Assembly (NCBI GenBank): GCA_046540835.1
Contig: JBKHEL010000046.1
Coordinates: 1-20,638, forward strand
Direction of reading: 5' to 3'
DNA length: 20,638 bases
Source: Coraliomargarita_B sp046540835
Lineage (GTDB): Bacteria > Verrucomicrobiota > Verrucomicrobiia > Opitutales > Coraliomargaritaceae
Both the position numbers and the translations under genes were made by a program. Every line of letters starts with the position of its first letter. The first letter of the stretch is position 1. The notes beneath the pieces were generated by a model, which saw only the letters and a list, made by a program, of their open reading frames with translations, was not told the DNA's origin and did not search any database. Below, one piece after another: positions 1 through 8,360 of the stretch.

Positions 1-14
1 CTGCGGGGTTTTTC
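1..14 (+). terminator. right half of a possible terminator cut by the window edge
   Basis: The window opens with CTGCGGGGTTTTTC, a GC-rich arm followed by a run of five T. This is what the 3' half of a rho-independent terminator on the plus strand looks like. The matching left arm would lie outside the window, so the hairpin itself cannot be confirmed. Confidence 0.3.
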
Positions 15-52
15 ATTACACCATCATGGATTGTCGGCATTTAAATCTCTGA

Positions 53-90
53 ACCAAGTGCGATTCCGCCTGGGGTGAATCGCACTTGGT
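53..90. repeat. perfect 14-bp inverted repeat, 10-base loop
   Basis: ACCAAGTGCGATTC (53-66) pairs perfectly with GAATCGCACTTGGT (77-90) around a ten-base loop. It lies in the non-coding stretch beyond the 3' end of menD. There is no adjacent T run on either strand, so it is not a classical terminator. It sits directly before a dispersed repeat copy at 94-127 and may belong to the same element. The rest of 128-277 is non-coding, with only small hairpins such as GCTGCC-CCA-GGCAGC at 140-154 and the palindrome ACGCCGGCGT at 216-225. Confidence 0.7.
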
Positions 91-93
91 GAA

Positions 94-127
94 GCAGTTT
101 TCCCGTCGTGCGCAACTTCAGCAAGCA
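94..127 (+). repeat. 34-bp dispersed repeat, copy A
   Basis: This stretch aligns without gaps to 14482-14515 with 29 of 34 identical bases. The core GTGCGCAACTTCAGCAAGCA (108-127) differs from the other copy at one base. Both copies lie in intergenic DNA beyond the 3' end of a minus-strand gene, here menD and there the second permease gene. Copy A lacks the complementary downstream arm that copy B has. It may be a decayed REP-like element. Confidence 0.6.
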
Positions 128-277
128 TCTCCGCCTCACGCTGCCCCAGGCAGCCTGAACCGGGAACTTTTGCTCTCGCAAGGATGGTCTTCGCTGCGTC
201 CCTGGTCGCACTGAGACGCCGGCGTTAAAGGCCGGGCCGGGCCCGACGTGGGCCGTCAGACAAAAAGGGCCACACGC

Positions 278-2020
278 TCAAAGAGTTTCCGAGAGCCGCC
301 GAGCGGTGGCGACATCGGCCTTGCGGTCGGTCCGTAATTCCAACACCCGAATGCCGGATTCGGGGAGATCGGCGATCGCGTGAAGCAGCGCATCCCAGCT
401 GTCAATCCGCCGGTGCGCCACACCGTGCGCCTGGCAGAGCAAGGCGAGGTCCACCGACTGCGGGGTCGCGAAGTGCGACTCAAAGACCTCCTTCTGCCCG
501 GCCACGGGCAGGTATTCGAAAATACCGCCCCCGTTGTTTTGGATGACGATCACGGTCAGGCTCCCGCTGAGCTGACCGGCGCAGAGCAGACCGTTGCTAT
601 CGTGAAGAAAGGCGAGGTCACCGCTCAGGCAGATTGCGGGCCGTCCTCGGTGCGCGACTCCCATGGCCGTGCTCAAGGTGCCGTCGATGCCGTTGGCACC
701 GCGGTTGCAGTAGATCGAATGGGCCCGGCTACCGGGCTTCCAAAAAGACTCGGCATAGCGCACGCTCATGCTGTTGGCCAAAAAGACCGATGCCCGAATC
801 GGCGCGTGCTGCGAAAGGAGCCAAGCCACTTTGCCCTCAAACGGTTCCTCCATCGGAGCGAGTGCGTCATCCAGATCCGACCGGGTGGTCTGCTCGGCCT
901 GCTCCCAGCGGCTCCCCCACTCCGGCGCGATCGTCTGCTGCGGCAGCAGCTCCGCCAGCGCCAGTGCATCCCCCAGCAGGGGTGTAGCAATGCGGTGCAG
1001 CGGGTCCGTGTTCTCTCCGCTGCGCGTGAGCAGAAAGGTGCTGGTGTGCTGCGTGCCCAGCCAGTTGCGCAGCACTTTGCTGGTCGGGAGGATGCCGATC
1101 TGCAAAACGGCCGTGGGCCGCAGCGCTGCGGCGGTTTCGTGCTCGCGCAAAAAGCGGTCATAGCTCGTCACCAGAGCCGGATTGCTGCCGAGGTGATGCC
1201 GCAGGGGGTTGAGCACATCGCTGAGAACAGGCCACCCCAGTTTCTGAGCCAGCAGTGCCACGCCATCGGCAAAGGCCTCGTCACCCTCGGGCGGATTTTC
1301 CGCGCCGACGACGATGAGCCCGCGCTGATGGCTCATCAACCGCTCGGCCGCAATCGCATCCAGCCCGCTGGACGCGCGCACGGGCTCCGTCAGCCGGGTC
1401 GGCACCACGGCTGCGGCCTCCAGTTGATCGGCATCGCAGACGGGGGCGGCTGCACCATCGGGTGCCAGCGGATCGCGAAAGGGAAAATTCAAGTGCACGG
1501 GGCCGGGGCGCGGCTGCATCGTCTGGGCGACGGCATGCACGAGGGTCTGCCGCAGATAAGTAAACAGAGCGGTTTCGGGCAGCGCCAGCTGATGAAAGTG
1601 GCGCACATAACCGCCATAAAACTGCCCCTGCGCGATGGTTTGCCCGCTGTGGCAGTCCTGTTGCTCCGGCGGCCGGTCAGCAGTCAACAGGAGAAGGGGC
1701 GTGCCGCTCATCGAGGCCTCCACCACGGCGGGTGTGTAGTTGGCCAGTGCAGAACCAGAGGTGCACACGAGCGCGACGGGCCGCCGCGTCCGCTTCGCCA
1801 GGCCCAGGGCAAAGAAGCCCGCTGAGCGCTCATCGAGTTGGGTCAAGGCCTCCAGCCTGGCGTTGCGCACCGCCGCCAAGGTGAGCGGCGTCGAGCGGGA
1901 ACCCGGCGAGGTCACCACGGTCTCCACGCCGAGCCGGGCGAGCACCTCCATGGTTAAGGCACCCCAGGCCGCGTTTACGTTGGAGCGGGACAGGTGGTCA
2001 AAGGTCTCGGCGGCACACAT
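278..2020 (-). CDS. menD: 2-succinyl-5-enolpyruvyl-6-hydroxy-3-cyclohexene-1-carboxylate synthase (MenD)
   Basis: MenD is a thiamine-diphosphate enzyme that joins 2-oxoglutarate-derived succinic semialdehyde to isochorismate in menaquinone synthesis. The 580-residue product matches the usual family length. Visible family marks are TSPGSRSTPL (about 37-46), the cofactor-activating glutamate in DERSAGFFALGLAK (Glu64), the ADRPPE segment near 115, RGANGIDGTLSTAMG, the ThDP/Mg motif SGDLAFLHDSNGLL, and NNGGGIFEYLP. The ATG at 2020 lies 22 bases after the purH stop with GGGA just upstream, so the two are probably cotranscribed. No other men gene is in the window, so the pathway must be completed elsewhere. 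The gene implies a menaquinone-based respiratory chain. Identification is secure. Confidence 0.95.
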   Translation of the reverse strand: MCAAETFDHLSRSNVNAAWGALTMEVLARLGVETVVTSPGSRSTPLTLAAVRNARLEALTQLDERSAGFFALGLAKRTRRPVALVCTSGSALANYTPAVVEASMSGTPLLLLTADRPPEQQDCHSGQTIAQGQFYGGYVRHFHQLALPETALFTYLRQTLVHAVAQTMQPRPGPVHLNFPFRDPLAPDGAAAPVCDADQLEAAAVVPTRLTEPVRASSGLDAIAAERLMSHQRGLIVVGAENPPEGDEAFADGVALLAQKLGWPVLSDVLNPLRHHLGSNPALVTSYDRFLREHETAAALRPTAVLQIGILPTSKVLRNWLGTQHTSTFLLTRSGENTDPLHRIATPLLGDALALAELLPQQTIAPEWGSRWEQAEQTTRSDLDDALAPMEEPFEGKVAWLLSQHAPIRASVFLANSMSVRYAESFWKPGSRAHSIYCNRGANGIDGTLSTAMGVAHRGRPAICLSGDLAFLHDSNGLLCAGQLSGSLTVIVIQNNGGGIFEYLPVAGQKEVFESHFATPQSVDLALLCQAHGVAHRRIDSWDALLHAIADLPESGIRVLELRTDRKADVATARRLSETL

Positions 2021-2042
2021 ATTCCCATCAGATCCTCGTCCT

Positions 2043-3596
2043 CTAATGCTTGAAGTGCCGTTTCCCGGTAAAGATCATCGCCATGTCGCGTTCGTCGGCG
2101 GCGGCGATCACTTCTTCATCACGGACGGAGCCGCCGGGCTGGATCGCTGCTGCGGCACCGGCCTCGGCGGCGGCGATCAGGCCGTCGGCAAAAGGGAAAA
2201 AGGCGTCCGAGCAGACGACGGAGCCCTCAAGCGAGAGCCCGGCCTCCCCGGCTTTCCAGACGGCGATCTTCGAGCTATCCACGCGCGACATTTGCCCGGC
2301 GCCCACGCCGAGTGTGTGTTCGCACCCGGCATAGACGATGGCGTTGGACTTGACGTGCTTGACCACGCTCCAGCCAAAGACCATCGCGCGCATTTCTTCT
2401 TCCGTCGGCTGGCGCTTGGTGACCACCTTCCAGTCACCCGGCCGGTCGGGCATGGTGTCGCGATCCTGCATCAACAGACCACCCACCACCGACCGCACCT
2501 CGCGGATCGAATCGGCCGGGAGGCTATCTTTGACGGTCATCAGTCGCAGATTCTTCTTTTTGCCAAAAATCTCGCGGGCGGCAGCCGTGAAGTCCGGCGC
2601 GATGATCACCTCGCAGAAAATCTTGCCGATGATGACAGCCAGATCCGCGTCGATCGTCTGGTTGGCCACAATGATCCCGCCGAAAGGGGCCTGCCGGTCC
2701 GTGGCGAAGGCTTGCTCCCAGGCGGTCACCAGGTCTTCCGCAGAGGCGACGCCGCAGGGGTTGGTGTGCTTGAGGATGGCGACTGTGGGCTTCTGGTATT
2801 CGCCGATCAGATAGGTCGCCGCAGTGATATCGATGATATTGTTAAAGCTCAGTTCCTTCCCCTGGAGTTGCTCAAAGCAGTCGAAAAAGCTCCCGTATAG
2901 AGCCGCCTGCTGGTGCGGATTCTCGCCGTAGCGAAGCACCTTCGCCTGGGGCAGGTCGATCTGCAGATCGGCCGGAATGCCGGAAATCGAGCCGAGATCG
3001 GGGACCTCGTCCTCAAGCTGCGCACTCAAATACCCGGCGATCGCCCCGTCGTAGGCGGAGGTGCGCTGGAAGACCTTCAGCGCGAGCTCCCGGCGCAGCG
3101 TGCTCAGTGCCGCCTCGTCCCCCATCGCTTCGAGCACACGCGCGTAGTCGCTGGCATCGACCACGACGGTGACCGATGCATGGTTTTTTGCGGCGCTGCG
3201 GAGCATCGAGGGTCCGCCGATATCGATATTCTCGATCGCCTGCTCGAAGCTGACGTCCGGCTTCGCCACCGTCTCTTCAAAGGGGTAGAGGTTGACCACT
3301 ACCAAATCAATCAGGTCGATCCCGTGCTCGGCAGCGGCGGCGAGGTGCGCCTCCTTATCGCGCCGGGCCAGAAGCCCGCCGTGGATCTTCGGGTGCAGGG
3401 TCTTCACCCGGCCCTCCATCATTTCCGGGAATCCGGTGTGCTCGCTGACCTCCGTCACCGGCAGGCCCTCCTTTTCCAGAAGTTTGGCCGTGCCTCCGGT
3501 GGAGAGCAGCTTGTAGCCGTGTGCTTCAACCAGAGTCCTGGCGAAGGGCACGAGCCCGGTTTTATCACTGACGGAAAGAAGCGCTGTTTTTTGCAT
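2043..3596 (-). CDS. purH: bifunctional AICAR transformylase / IMP cyclohydrolase (PurH)
   Basis: PurH carries out the last two steps of purine synthesis: it formylates AICAR with 10-formyl-tetrahydrofolate and then closes the ring to IMP. The N-terminal cyclohydrolase domain shows LLSVSDKTGLVPFA, STGGTAKLLE, GRVKTLHPKIHGG and NIDIGGPSMLRSAAKNH. The transformylase domain shows RYGENPHQQAALYG, the catalytic KHTNPCG and SDAFFPFADG, and it ends in GKRHFKH. I chose the ATG at 3596 (MQKTALLSVSDKTG, 517 residues). The reading frame is open to 3632, but the family begins at this conserved strand. No Shine-Dalgarno is visible; the start follows a U-rich stretch and a strong hairpin at 3616-3650. menD follows after 22 bases. 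purD, from the same pathway, is 4.8 kb away on the other strand. Confidence 0.95.
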   Translation of the reverse strand: MQKTALLSVSDKTGLVPFARTLVEAHGYKLLSTGGTAKLLEKEGLPVTEVSEHTGFPEMMEGRVKTLHPKIHGGLLARRDKEAHLAAAAEHGIDLIDLVVVNLYPFEETVAKPDVSFEQAIENIDIGGPSMLRSAAKNHASVTVVVDASDYARVLEAMGDEAALSTLRRELALKVFQRTSAYDGAIAGYLSAQLEDEVPDLGSISGIPADLQIDLPQAKVLRYGENPHQQAALYGSFFDCFEQLQGKELSFNNIIDITAATYLIGEYQKPTVAILKHTNPCGVASAEDLVTAWEQAFATDRQAPFGGIIVANQTIDADLAVIIGKIFCEVIIAPDFTAAAREIFGKKKNLRLMTVKDSLPADSIREVRSVVGGLLMQDRDTMPDRPGDWKVVTKRQPTEEEMRAMVFGWSVVKHVKSNAIVYAGCEHTLGVGAGQMSRVDSSKIAVWKAGEAGLSLEGSVVCSDAFFPFADGLIAAAEAGAAAAIQPGGSVRDEEVIAAADERDMAMIFTGKRHFKH

Positions 3597-3615
3597 AAAA
3601 TAAAAGATGAAGCGA

Positions 3616-3650
3616 AGACTCAAGCCGCCCATCCGGGGCGGGCCAAGTCT
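3616..3650 (-). promoter_or_regulatory. strand-specific RNA hairpin in the purH leader
   Basis: On the minus strand the arms are AGACT-TGGC-CCGCCC and GGGCGG-CTTG-AGTCT around a five-base loop (CGGAT). In minus-strand RNA the four inner positions form U-G, G-U and G-U pairs plus one C-C mismatch, giving a 15-position stem with 14 pairs. In plus-strand RNA these four positions would all be mismatched. The stem ends 19 bases before the purH ATG and is followed by a U-rich stretch. Its role (attenuation, translation control, mRNA stability or termination after the channel gene) is unknown. Confidence 0.55.
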
Positions 3651-3683
3651 CGATTTGATGAAAACAGGTCAATGGATGACCCG

Positions 3684-4535
3684 CTACGAACCGCTTTTTT
3701 CCTCGTAAAGATGCACATCCCGCTGCGGGAAGGGAATGCTCACGCCTTCAGCGTCAAACTTCTCTTTTATGGCCTTGAGCGTATCGAATTTGAAATCCCA
3801 GAAGTCGGCGGCATTCACCCACGGACGCACGACAAAATCGATACTGCTGTCACCGAGATTGGAGACCGCGACCTGAAGGGGCGGATCTTTAAGGACCCGT
3901 TCATCCGCGAGGATGATTTCTTCGATGAGCTCTTTCGCCTTGTTCAGGTCGTCTCCGTAGCTGACGCCGATGACCATGTCGCAGCGGCGGGTCTCATGAG
4001 CGGAGAAGTTGGTGATCGGGCTCCCCATAATCTGCGAGTTCGGGAGAATGATCTTCACATTATCCGGCGTTTTCAGCTCGGTCGAGAGGATGCCGACTTC
4101 CACGACGGTGCCAGCTTCGCCACCGGCTTTGATGAAGTTGCCTGCCTTGAAGGGCTTGAAAATAATCAGGAGCACGCCGGAGGCGAAGTTCGACAAAGAA
4201 CCCTGCAGCGCCAGACCGACCGCCAAACCGGCCGCACCGACGACGGCAACGAAGGATGTGGTCTGCACGCCCAGCTTGCTGATCGCGGCAATCACCACGA
4301 AAACCACGAGTGCTGCGTAAACCAAAGCCGAGAAAAAGCCAACGAGCGTCGCATCGATCGCCCGTTTTTCCATAACGGTGCGCAGCAGCCCTTTGACCTT
4401 CTTGGCCAGCCAGAGGCCGACCACCAGAATCAGGACGGCCGCAAGCACCTGAATGCCGTAGGCCACGCTCACATCAAGTGCCTTTTCGATAAAAGACGGC
4501 TCAAGAACAATCGTTTGTGTGGTGTTTTCTTCCAT
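3684..4535 (-). CDS. mscS: small-conductance mechanosensitive channel, MscS family
   Basis: MscS channels open under membrane tension and release solutes during hypo-osmotic shock. The 283-residue length is close to the 286 residues of E. coli MscS. Three hydrophobic segments are visible at about 22-44, 66-88 and 93-128. The third has the Gly/Ala-rich pore helix pattern (GAAGLAVGLALQGSLSNFASG) ending in the conserved IIFKPFKAGNFI. The beta domain follows with VGILSTELKTPDN and ILPNSQIMGSPITNFS, and then the C-terminal alpha-beta domain. The gene lies 41 bases after cysI and 87 before purH on the same strand. The coding strand just upstream of the ATG reads AACCCTCCGAGT, with no Shine-Dalgarno. 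Family assignment is firm; a link to sulfite metabolism is not implied. Confidence 0.92.
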   Translation of the reverse strand: MEENTTQTIVLEPSFIEKALDVSVAYGIQVLAAVLILVVGLWLAKKVKGLLRTVMEKRAIDATLVGFFSALVYAALVVFVVIAAISKLGVQTTSFVAVVGAAGLAVGLALQGSLSNFASGVLLIIFKPFKAGNFIKAGGEAGTVVEVGILSTELKTPDNVKIILPNSQIMGSPITNFSAHETRRCDMVIGVSYGDDLNKAKELIEEIILADERVLKDPPLQVAVSNLGDSSIDFVVRPWVNAADFWDFKFDTLKAIKEKFDAEGVSIPFPQRDVHLYEEKSGS

Positions 4536-4576
4536 ACTCGGAGGGTTTTGTCGACTTATTTGAAAAAATCAAGCCG

Positions 4577-6298
4577 TCAGCAGGCCACATCGGCATGAAA
4601 AGGGCTCTTTGCATCCGTCGCCTTGACGTAGCCTTTGCGCACGGTGAAGTCGCCAAAGCGCTCCCCGGCTTCACGCTCCTTGGCGTAAGCCAGCAAAATC
4701 GGCCGGAGTTCCTCGATGATCTGCTCATGCGTGATGGCGTTTCGATACAGCTTATTGAGCCGCTCACCGGCGAAGCCCGCACCCAGATACAGGTTGTATT
4801 TGCCCGGCACTTTTCCGACCAAGCCGATCTCCCCGAGATACGGGCGCCCGCAGCCGTTGGGGCAGCCGGTCGAGCGGATGATGATCTCGTCCTGCTGTAA
4901 GCCGGCCTCTTCGAGAATGACTTCGAGATCGGAGACCAGCTGTGGCAGATACCGCTCCGACTCCGCAAGCGCGAGTCCGCAAGTCGGCAGCGCAACACAG
5001 GCGATCTGGCTGCGGCGCATACCGGAGGCACGCTTGTAGCCGTCGAGCTGGTATTGCTCCACGAGCGCGTCGATCTGTGCCCGGTCGTCAGCTGCCACAT
5101 TACCGATGATCACATTCTGGTTCGCCGTCAGGCGGAAGTCGCCCTTGTGGACTTTCGCAATTTCCAGCATCCCGGTCTTCAGCGGCTTGTCTTCGAGATC
5201 GACGATACGCCCGCCTTCAATGAACAGACCGAGGTTCCACTTCCCATTGGTGCCCTCGACCCAGCCGTAGCGGTCACCGTTGCTGTCAAATGCGAATTCG
5301 CGGGCTTCTTCGAGCGGGTAACCGAGGCGCTTCTCCAGCTCCTTGCGGATGAAGTCGACGCCCTTGTCCTCGACCGTATATTTGAAACGGGCGTGGGCGC
5401 GGTCGACGCGGTCGCCATAGTCGCGCTGGATCGTAACGATCTTTTCCGCCACATCGACCACCTGGTCCGGCTTGCAGAATGCCAGCACGTCCGCCAGGCG
5501 GGGATAGGTCTTCTCGTTGCCATGGGTCATTCCCATGCCGCCCCCGACGGTCACATTGAAGCCCGCCAATTTCCCTGACTCGACGATCGCGATGAAGCCG
5601 AGGCAGTGGGCAAAGACATCGACATCGTTCCGCGGGGGGATCGCCACCGCGATCTTAAACTTGCGGGGCAGATAGGTGGCTCCGTAGAGCGGCTCCACCG
5701 TCTCCTGCTCGTGCGAGGCCACTTTTTCCCCGTCCAGCCAAATTTCCGCGTATGCGGAGGTCTGCGGCTTCAGATGCCGATCCACGGCCTCGACGATCTG
5801 CTGGACCTCCTCGTGCACCTCCGAGGCAAAGGGGTTCGGGTTGCACATCGTGTTGCGGTTGACGTCGCCGCAGGCGGCGAGCGAGGTCATGGCTGCCTCG
5901 TTGATGGCTCGAATCGTGCTTTTCAAATTGCCCTTGAGGATGCCGTGCAGCTGGAAAGCCTGCCGCGTGGTGAGCTTCAGCGTATTGAAGGCGCAGTAAT
6001 TGGCCAGATCATCCATGACCGCCCACTGCTCCGGTGTGCACACGCCACCGGGCAGGCCGATCCGGGCAAGGAAGGAATAGGCCTTGTCCAGCTTGTGCTT
6101 CCGGCGCTGCGAGCGAACGTCCCGGTCATCCTGCTGGTAAATACCGTGAAACTTCGTCAGCTGCTGATCGTCTGCCGAAATTGAGCCGGTCGAGACGTCG
6201 GCAAGGCCCTCAAGGATCGTCCCGCGCAAATAATCGCTGCTTTCCTTGATGCCCTCGTTCTTGTGCAACCGGGGTGCGGATTCTCCGTCTGATATCAT
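4577..6298 (-). CDS. cysI: assimilatory sulfite reductase, hemoprotein beta subunit (CysI)
   Basis: CysI carries siroheme and a [4Fe-4S] cluster and reduces sulfite to sulfide with electrons from the CysJ flavoprotein. The 573 residues include the N-terminal SDYLRGTI and KFHGIYQQDDRD, LKLTTRQAFQLHGI, the siroheme-pocket segment ACGDVNRNTMCNPNP, and PRKFKIAVAIPP (Lys213 and Lys215). The cluster cysteines are Cys434 and Cys440 (CVALPTC) and Cys479 and Cys483 (CPNGC), at the same numbers as I recall for the E. coli enzyme. The gene is divergent from cysJ, whereas many genomes place the two in one operon. It starts at the ATG at 6298. No clear Shine-Dalgarno is visible. Confidence 0.96.
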   Translation of the reverse strand: MISDGESAPRLHKNEGIKESSDYLRGTILEGLADVSTGSISADDQQLTKFHGIYQQDDRDVRSQRRKHKLDKAYSFLARIGLPGGVCTPEQWAVMDDLANYCAFNTLKLTTRQAFQLHGILKGNLKSTIRAINEAAMTSLAACGDVNRNTMCNPNPFASEVHEEVQQIVEAVDRHLKPQTSAYAEIWLDGEKVASHEQETVEPLYGATYLPRKFKIAVAIPPRNDVDVFAHCLGFIAIVESGKLAGFNVTVGGGMGMTHGNEKTYPRLADVLAFCKPDQVVDVAEKIVTIQRDYGDRVDRAHARFKYTVEDKGVDFIRKELEKRLGYPLEEAREFAFDSNGDRYGWVEGTNGKWNLGLFIEGGRIVDLEDKPLKTGMLEIAKVHKGDFRLTANQNVIIGNVAADDRAQIDALVEQYQLDGYKRASGMRRSQIACVALPTCGLALAESERYLPQLVSDLEVILEEAGLQQDEIIIRSTGCPNGCGRPYLGEIGLVGKVPGKYNLYLGAGFAGERLNKLYRNAITHEQIIEELRPILLAYAKEREAGERFGDFTVRKGYVKATDAKSPFHADVAC

Positions 6299-6370
6299 AA
6301 CTGCAAACTAAAAAGGGTTCAGGCACGCCAATGCAACCTCGCAGGCGCAATTGATTTTTAAAAAATAAGA

Positions 6371-6398
6371 CCTATACCTTGTTTCTTTGGTTTGTCAC
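6371..6398 (-). promoter_or_regulatory. candidate cysI promoter
   Basis: On the minus strand GTGACA (plus positions 6393-6398; 5 of 6 to TTGACA) is followed by a 16-base spacer and TATAGG (6371-6376; 4 of 6 to TATAAT). The left arm of the 6381-6415 inverted repeat fills most of the spacer and the -35 sits in its loop. A protein bound to the palindrome would therefore block this promoter. Only the sequence match supports this. Confidence 0.35.
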
Positions 6399-6415
6399 TA
6401 AAAAACCAAAGAAAC
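6381..6415. promoter_or_regulatory. perfect 13-bp inverted repeat between cysI and cysJ, candidate operator
   Basis: GTTTCTTTGGTTT (6381-6393) is the exact reverse complement of AAACCAAAGAAAC (6403-6415), with nine bases between. It lies centrally in the 193-base divergent promoter region, about 80 bases from each start codon. There is no T run, so it is not a terminator. Its position suits a regulator acting on both sulfite reductase genes, or a transcript hairpin in the cysJ leader. I do not recognise it as a known sulfur-regulator site. Confidence 0.55.
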
Positions 6416-6491
6416 CGCGGAATTCATCAGAAAGAACTAGCTTTTCAGCCGAAGCGTGTTTTCCTAGAGCGTTTTGAACTGAAAGATCACG

Positions 6492-8318
6492 ATGAGCAAG
6501 CAGCCTGAAATTATTCCGCAAAGCGCTCCACTGGAGCGCTCCCAAGTCGAAACGCTGAACCAACTTTTGAGTGGCCTCAAATCAGACCAGCTTATCTGGC
6601 TCGAAGGTTTTATTAGCGGAATGCGCGCCGGCTCGGGCGCTCCCGCAGTGGAGGCGGCGCTGCCCCAGGCAACGCCGGAGCTGACCGTCCTCTACGGCAC
6701 GGAGTCGGGAAATTCGGAAAGCCTCGCCGAAGAGGCGGCCAAGGCGGCCAAACAATATGGCTTCAAGGCCCGGGCGGTGAATATGGCCGACCTGCAAATT
6801 TCCAAACTGAAGGAGATTCAAAACCTGCTGGTGATCGTCAGCACATGGGGCGAAGGGGACCCGCCGGAGACCGCCGTCGATTTCTATGAAGCGTTTATGA
6901 GCGAAGCCGCGCCAAAACTGGAGGATACCCGCTACTCCGTGCTCGCCCTCGGGGACACCAGCTACGAGCATTTCTGCAAGATGGGGAAGGATTTCGACAG
7001 CCGCCTCGAAGCCCTCGGCGCCCGGCGCGTCGCGGATCGTGTGGACTGCGATGTCGATTTTGACGAGGAGTTTGCGAGCTGGCACGTGAAGGCGCTCCGA
7101 GCACTCGAAGAGCTGTCACAGGCCTCTGCCGAGGCCCCGTCGGCTCCCGCTGCGGCAGCCCCGGCGACGGCCGCAGCCCCGGCGCCCGCCGCGCAACCGG
7201 TCAAATACTCCCGGAAAAACCCCTTCCCCGCCGCGCTCAACGAGCGCGTGCTCCTCAACGGTGCCGGCTCTGCGAAGGAAACCATCCACCTCGAGTTCGA
7301 CCTCGAAGGTTCGGGGCTCGACTACACGACGGGCGACGCCCTGGCCGTCATCCCGCACAACGCGGAGGATGTGGTCGACGGCATTCTACAGGCCACCGGC
7401 CTCGAGGCAGACGCACCCGTCAACCTGAAGACGGGCGAGTTCAGCCTGCGCGAGGCACTGACCTCGCAACTGGACATCACGACGCTGACCAAACCCGTGC
7501 TCAACCGCTACAACGAGCTCGCGCAAAGCCCCGAGCTCGATGCCACCATCAACGACAAGACAAAACTCGCCGAGTATATTCTGGGCCGCGATGTGATCGA
7601 TCTTGTGCAGGACTTCCCGAGCAAAGAGCTGACAGCCGACGCGCTGACGGCGATGCTTCGCAAGCTTCCGCCCCGCCTCTACTCGATTGCCTCCAGTCCA
7701 AAAGCCCATCCCGGCGAGGTGCACCTGACCGTGGGCGTCGTGCGCTACGATGCCAACGGCCGGCCCCGCAAGGGCGTCTGCTCCACCTATCTGGCCGACC
7801 GGATCGGGGAAGGCGACAAGGTCGAGGTCTTTGTCACACCAAACAAAAACTTCCGGCTGCCTGCGGATCCGGACCGTCCGATCATCATGATCGGCCCGGG
7901 CACCGGTATCGCGCCCTTCCGCGCCTTTGTCGAAGAACGTCAGGCGACGGGCGCAAAGGGGCGCAATTGGCTCTTTTTCGGAGACCAGCACTATCTCACC
8001 GATTTCCTCTATCAAACCGAATGGCAGGGTTACCTCAAGGATGGCATTCTAAACAAGCTCGATGTCGCCTTTTCCCGCGATCAAAAGCAGAAAGTCTATG
8101 TTCAGGACCGGATGCGCGACAAGGCGGCCGAGCTCTACGCCTGGCTTGAGGAAGGGGCCAACTTCTACGTCTGCGGAGATGCCTTGCGCATGGCGCACGA
8201 TGTCGATCAGGCGCTGCACGACATCGTCATGCAGGAAGGCAAACTCTCCAAAGAAGCTGCGGCCGACTACGTCAAAAAACTCAAGTCGGACAAACGCTAC
8301 CTGCGGGACGTTTATTAG
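6492..8318 (+). CDS. cysJ: sulfite reductase (NADPH), flavoprotein alpha subunit (CysJ)
   Basis: CysJ passes electrons from NADPH through FAD and FMN to the CysI hemoprotein. The 608 residues show a short N-terminal region ending in WLEGFISG. A flavodoxin domain follows from about 64 (LYGTESGNSESLAEE, STWGEGDPPE, ALGDTSYEHFC). Next is an Ala/Pro linker of roughly 30 residues (about 205-235). The FAD domain has PRLYSIASSP and GVCSTYLADR, and the NADPH domain has IGPGTGIAPFRAF and FYVCGDALRMAHDV, ending in DKRYLRDVY. The long low-complexity linker is GC-rich and probably a flexible tether letting the flavodoxin domain swing to CysI. The gene is divergent from cysI across a palindromic promoter region. 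GAAAG lies about 7 bases before the ATG. Confidence 0.96.
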   Translation: MSKQPEIIPQSAPLERSQVETLNQLLSGLKSDQLIWLEGFISGMRAGSGAPAVEAALPQATPELTVLYGTESGNSESLAEEAAKAAKQYGFKARAVNMADLQISKLKEIQNLLVIVSTWGEGDPPETAVDFYEAFMSEAAPKLEDTRYSVLALGDTSYEHFCKMGKDFDSRLEALGARRVADRVDCDVDFDEEFASWHVKALRALEELSQASAEAPSAPAAAAPATAAAPAPAAQPVKYSRKNPFPAALNERVLLNGAGSAKETIHLEFDLEGSGLDYTTGDALAVIPHNAEDVVDGILQATGLEADAPVNLKTGEFSLREALTSQLDITTLTKPVLNRYNELAQSPELDATINDKTKLAEYILGRDVIDLVQDFPSKELTADALTAMLRKLPPRLYSIASSPKAHPGEVHLTVGVVRYDANGRPRKGVCSTYLADRIGEGDKVEVFVTPNKNFRLPADPDRPIIMIGPGTGIAPFRAFVEERQATGAKGRNWLFFGDQHYLTDFLYQTEWQGYLKDGILNKLDVAFSRDQKQKVYVQDRMRDKAAELYAWLEEGANFYVCGDALRMAHDVDQALHDIVMQEGKLSKEAAADYVKKLKSDKRYLRDVY

Positions 8319-8360
8319 CCCCACGTAGCGACGACGCTTCAATAAAAACACCTTTACCTG

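Noticed and set aside
239..257. GC-rich hairpins after menD as a menD terminator
   Set aside because: Stems are only 4-5 bp and no T run follows in the direction of menD transcription.
380..1825. Long plus-strand open frame of 481 codons opposite menD
   Set aside because: It is fully antisense to a certain menD gene, is rich in Arg, Gln, Gly and His as expected of a GC-rich shadow frame, and shows no domain.
2913..4598. Long plus-strand open frame of 561 codons opposite purH and the MscS gene
   Set aside because: It spans two unrelated real genes and their gap on the other strand and has no recognisable motif.
6582..7085. Minus-strand open frame inside cysJ
   Set aside because: It lies wholly within the conserved flavodoxin domain of cysJ and has no family features.
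7128..7200. Ala/Pro-rich repeat stretch inside cysJ as a repeat insertion
   Set aside because: It falls exactly between the flavodoxin and FAD domains, where a flexible linker is normal; the low complexity reflects GC-rich Ala/Pro codons.
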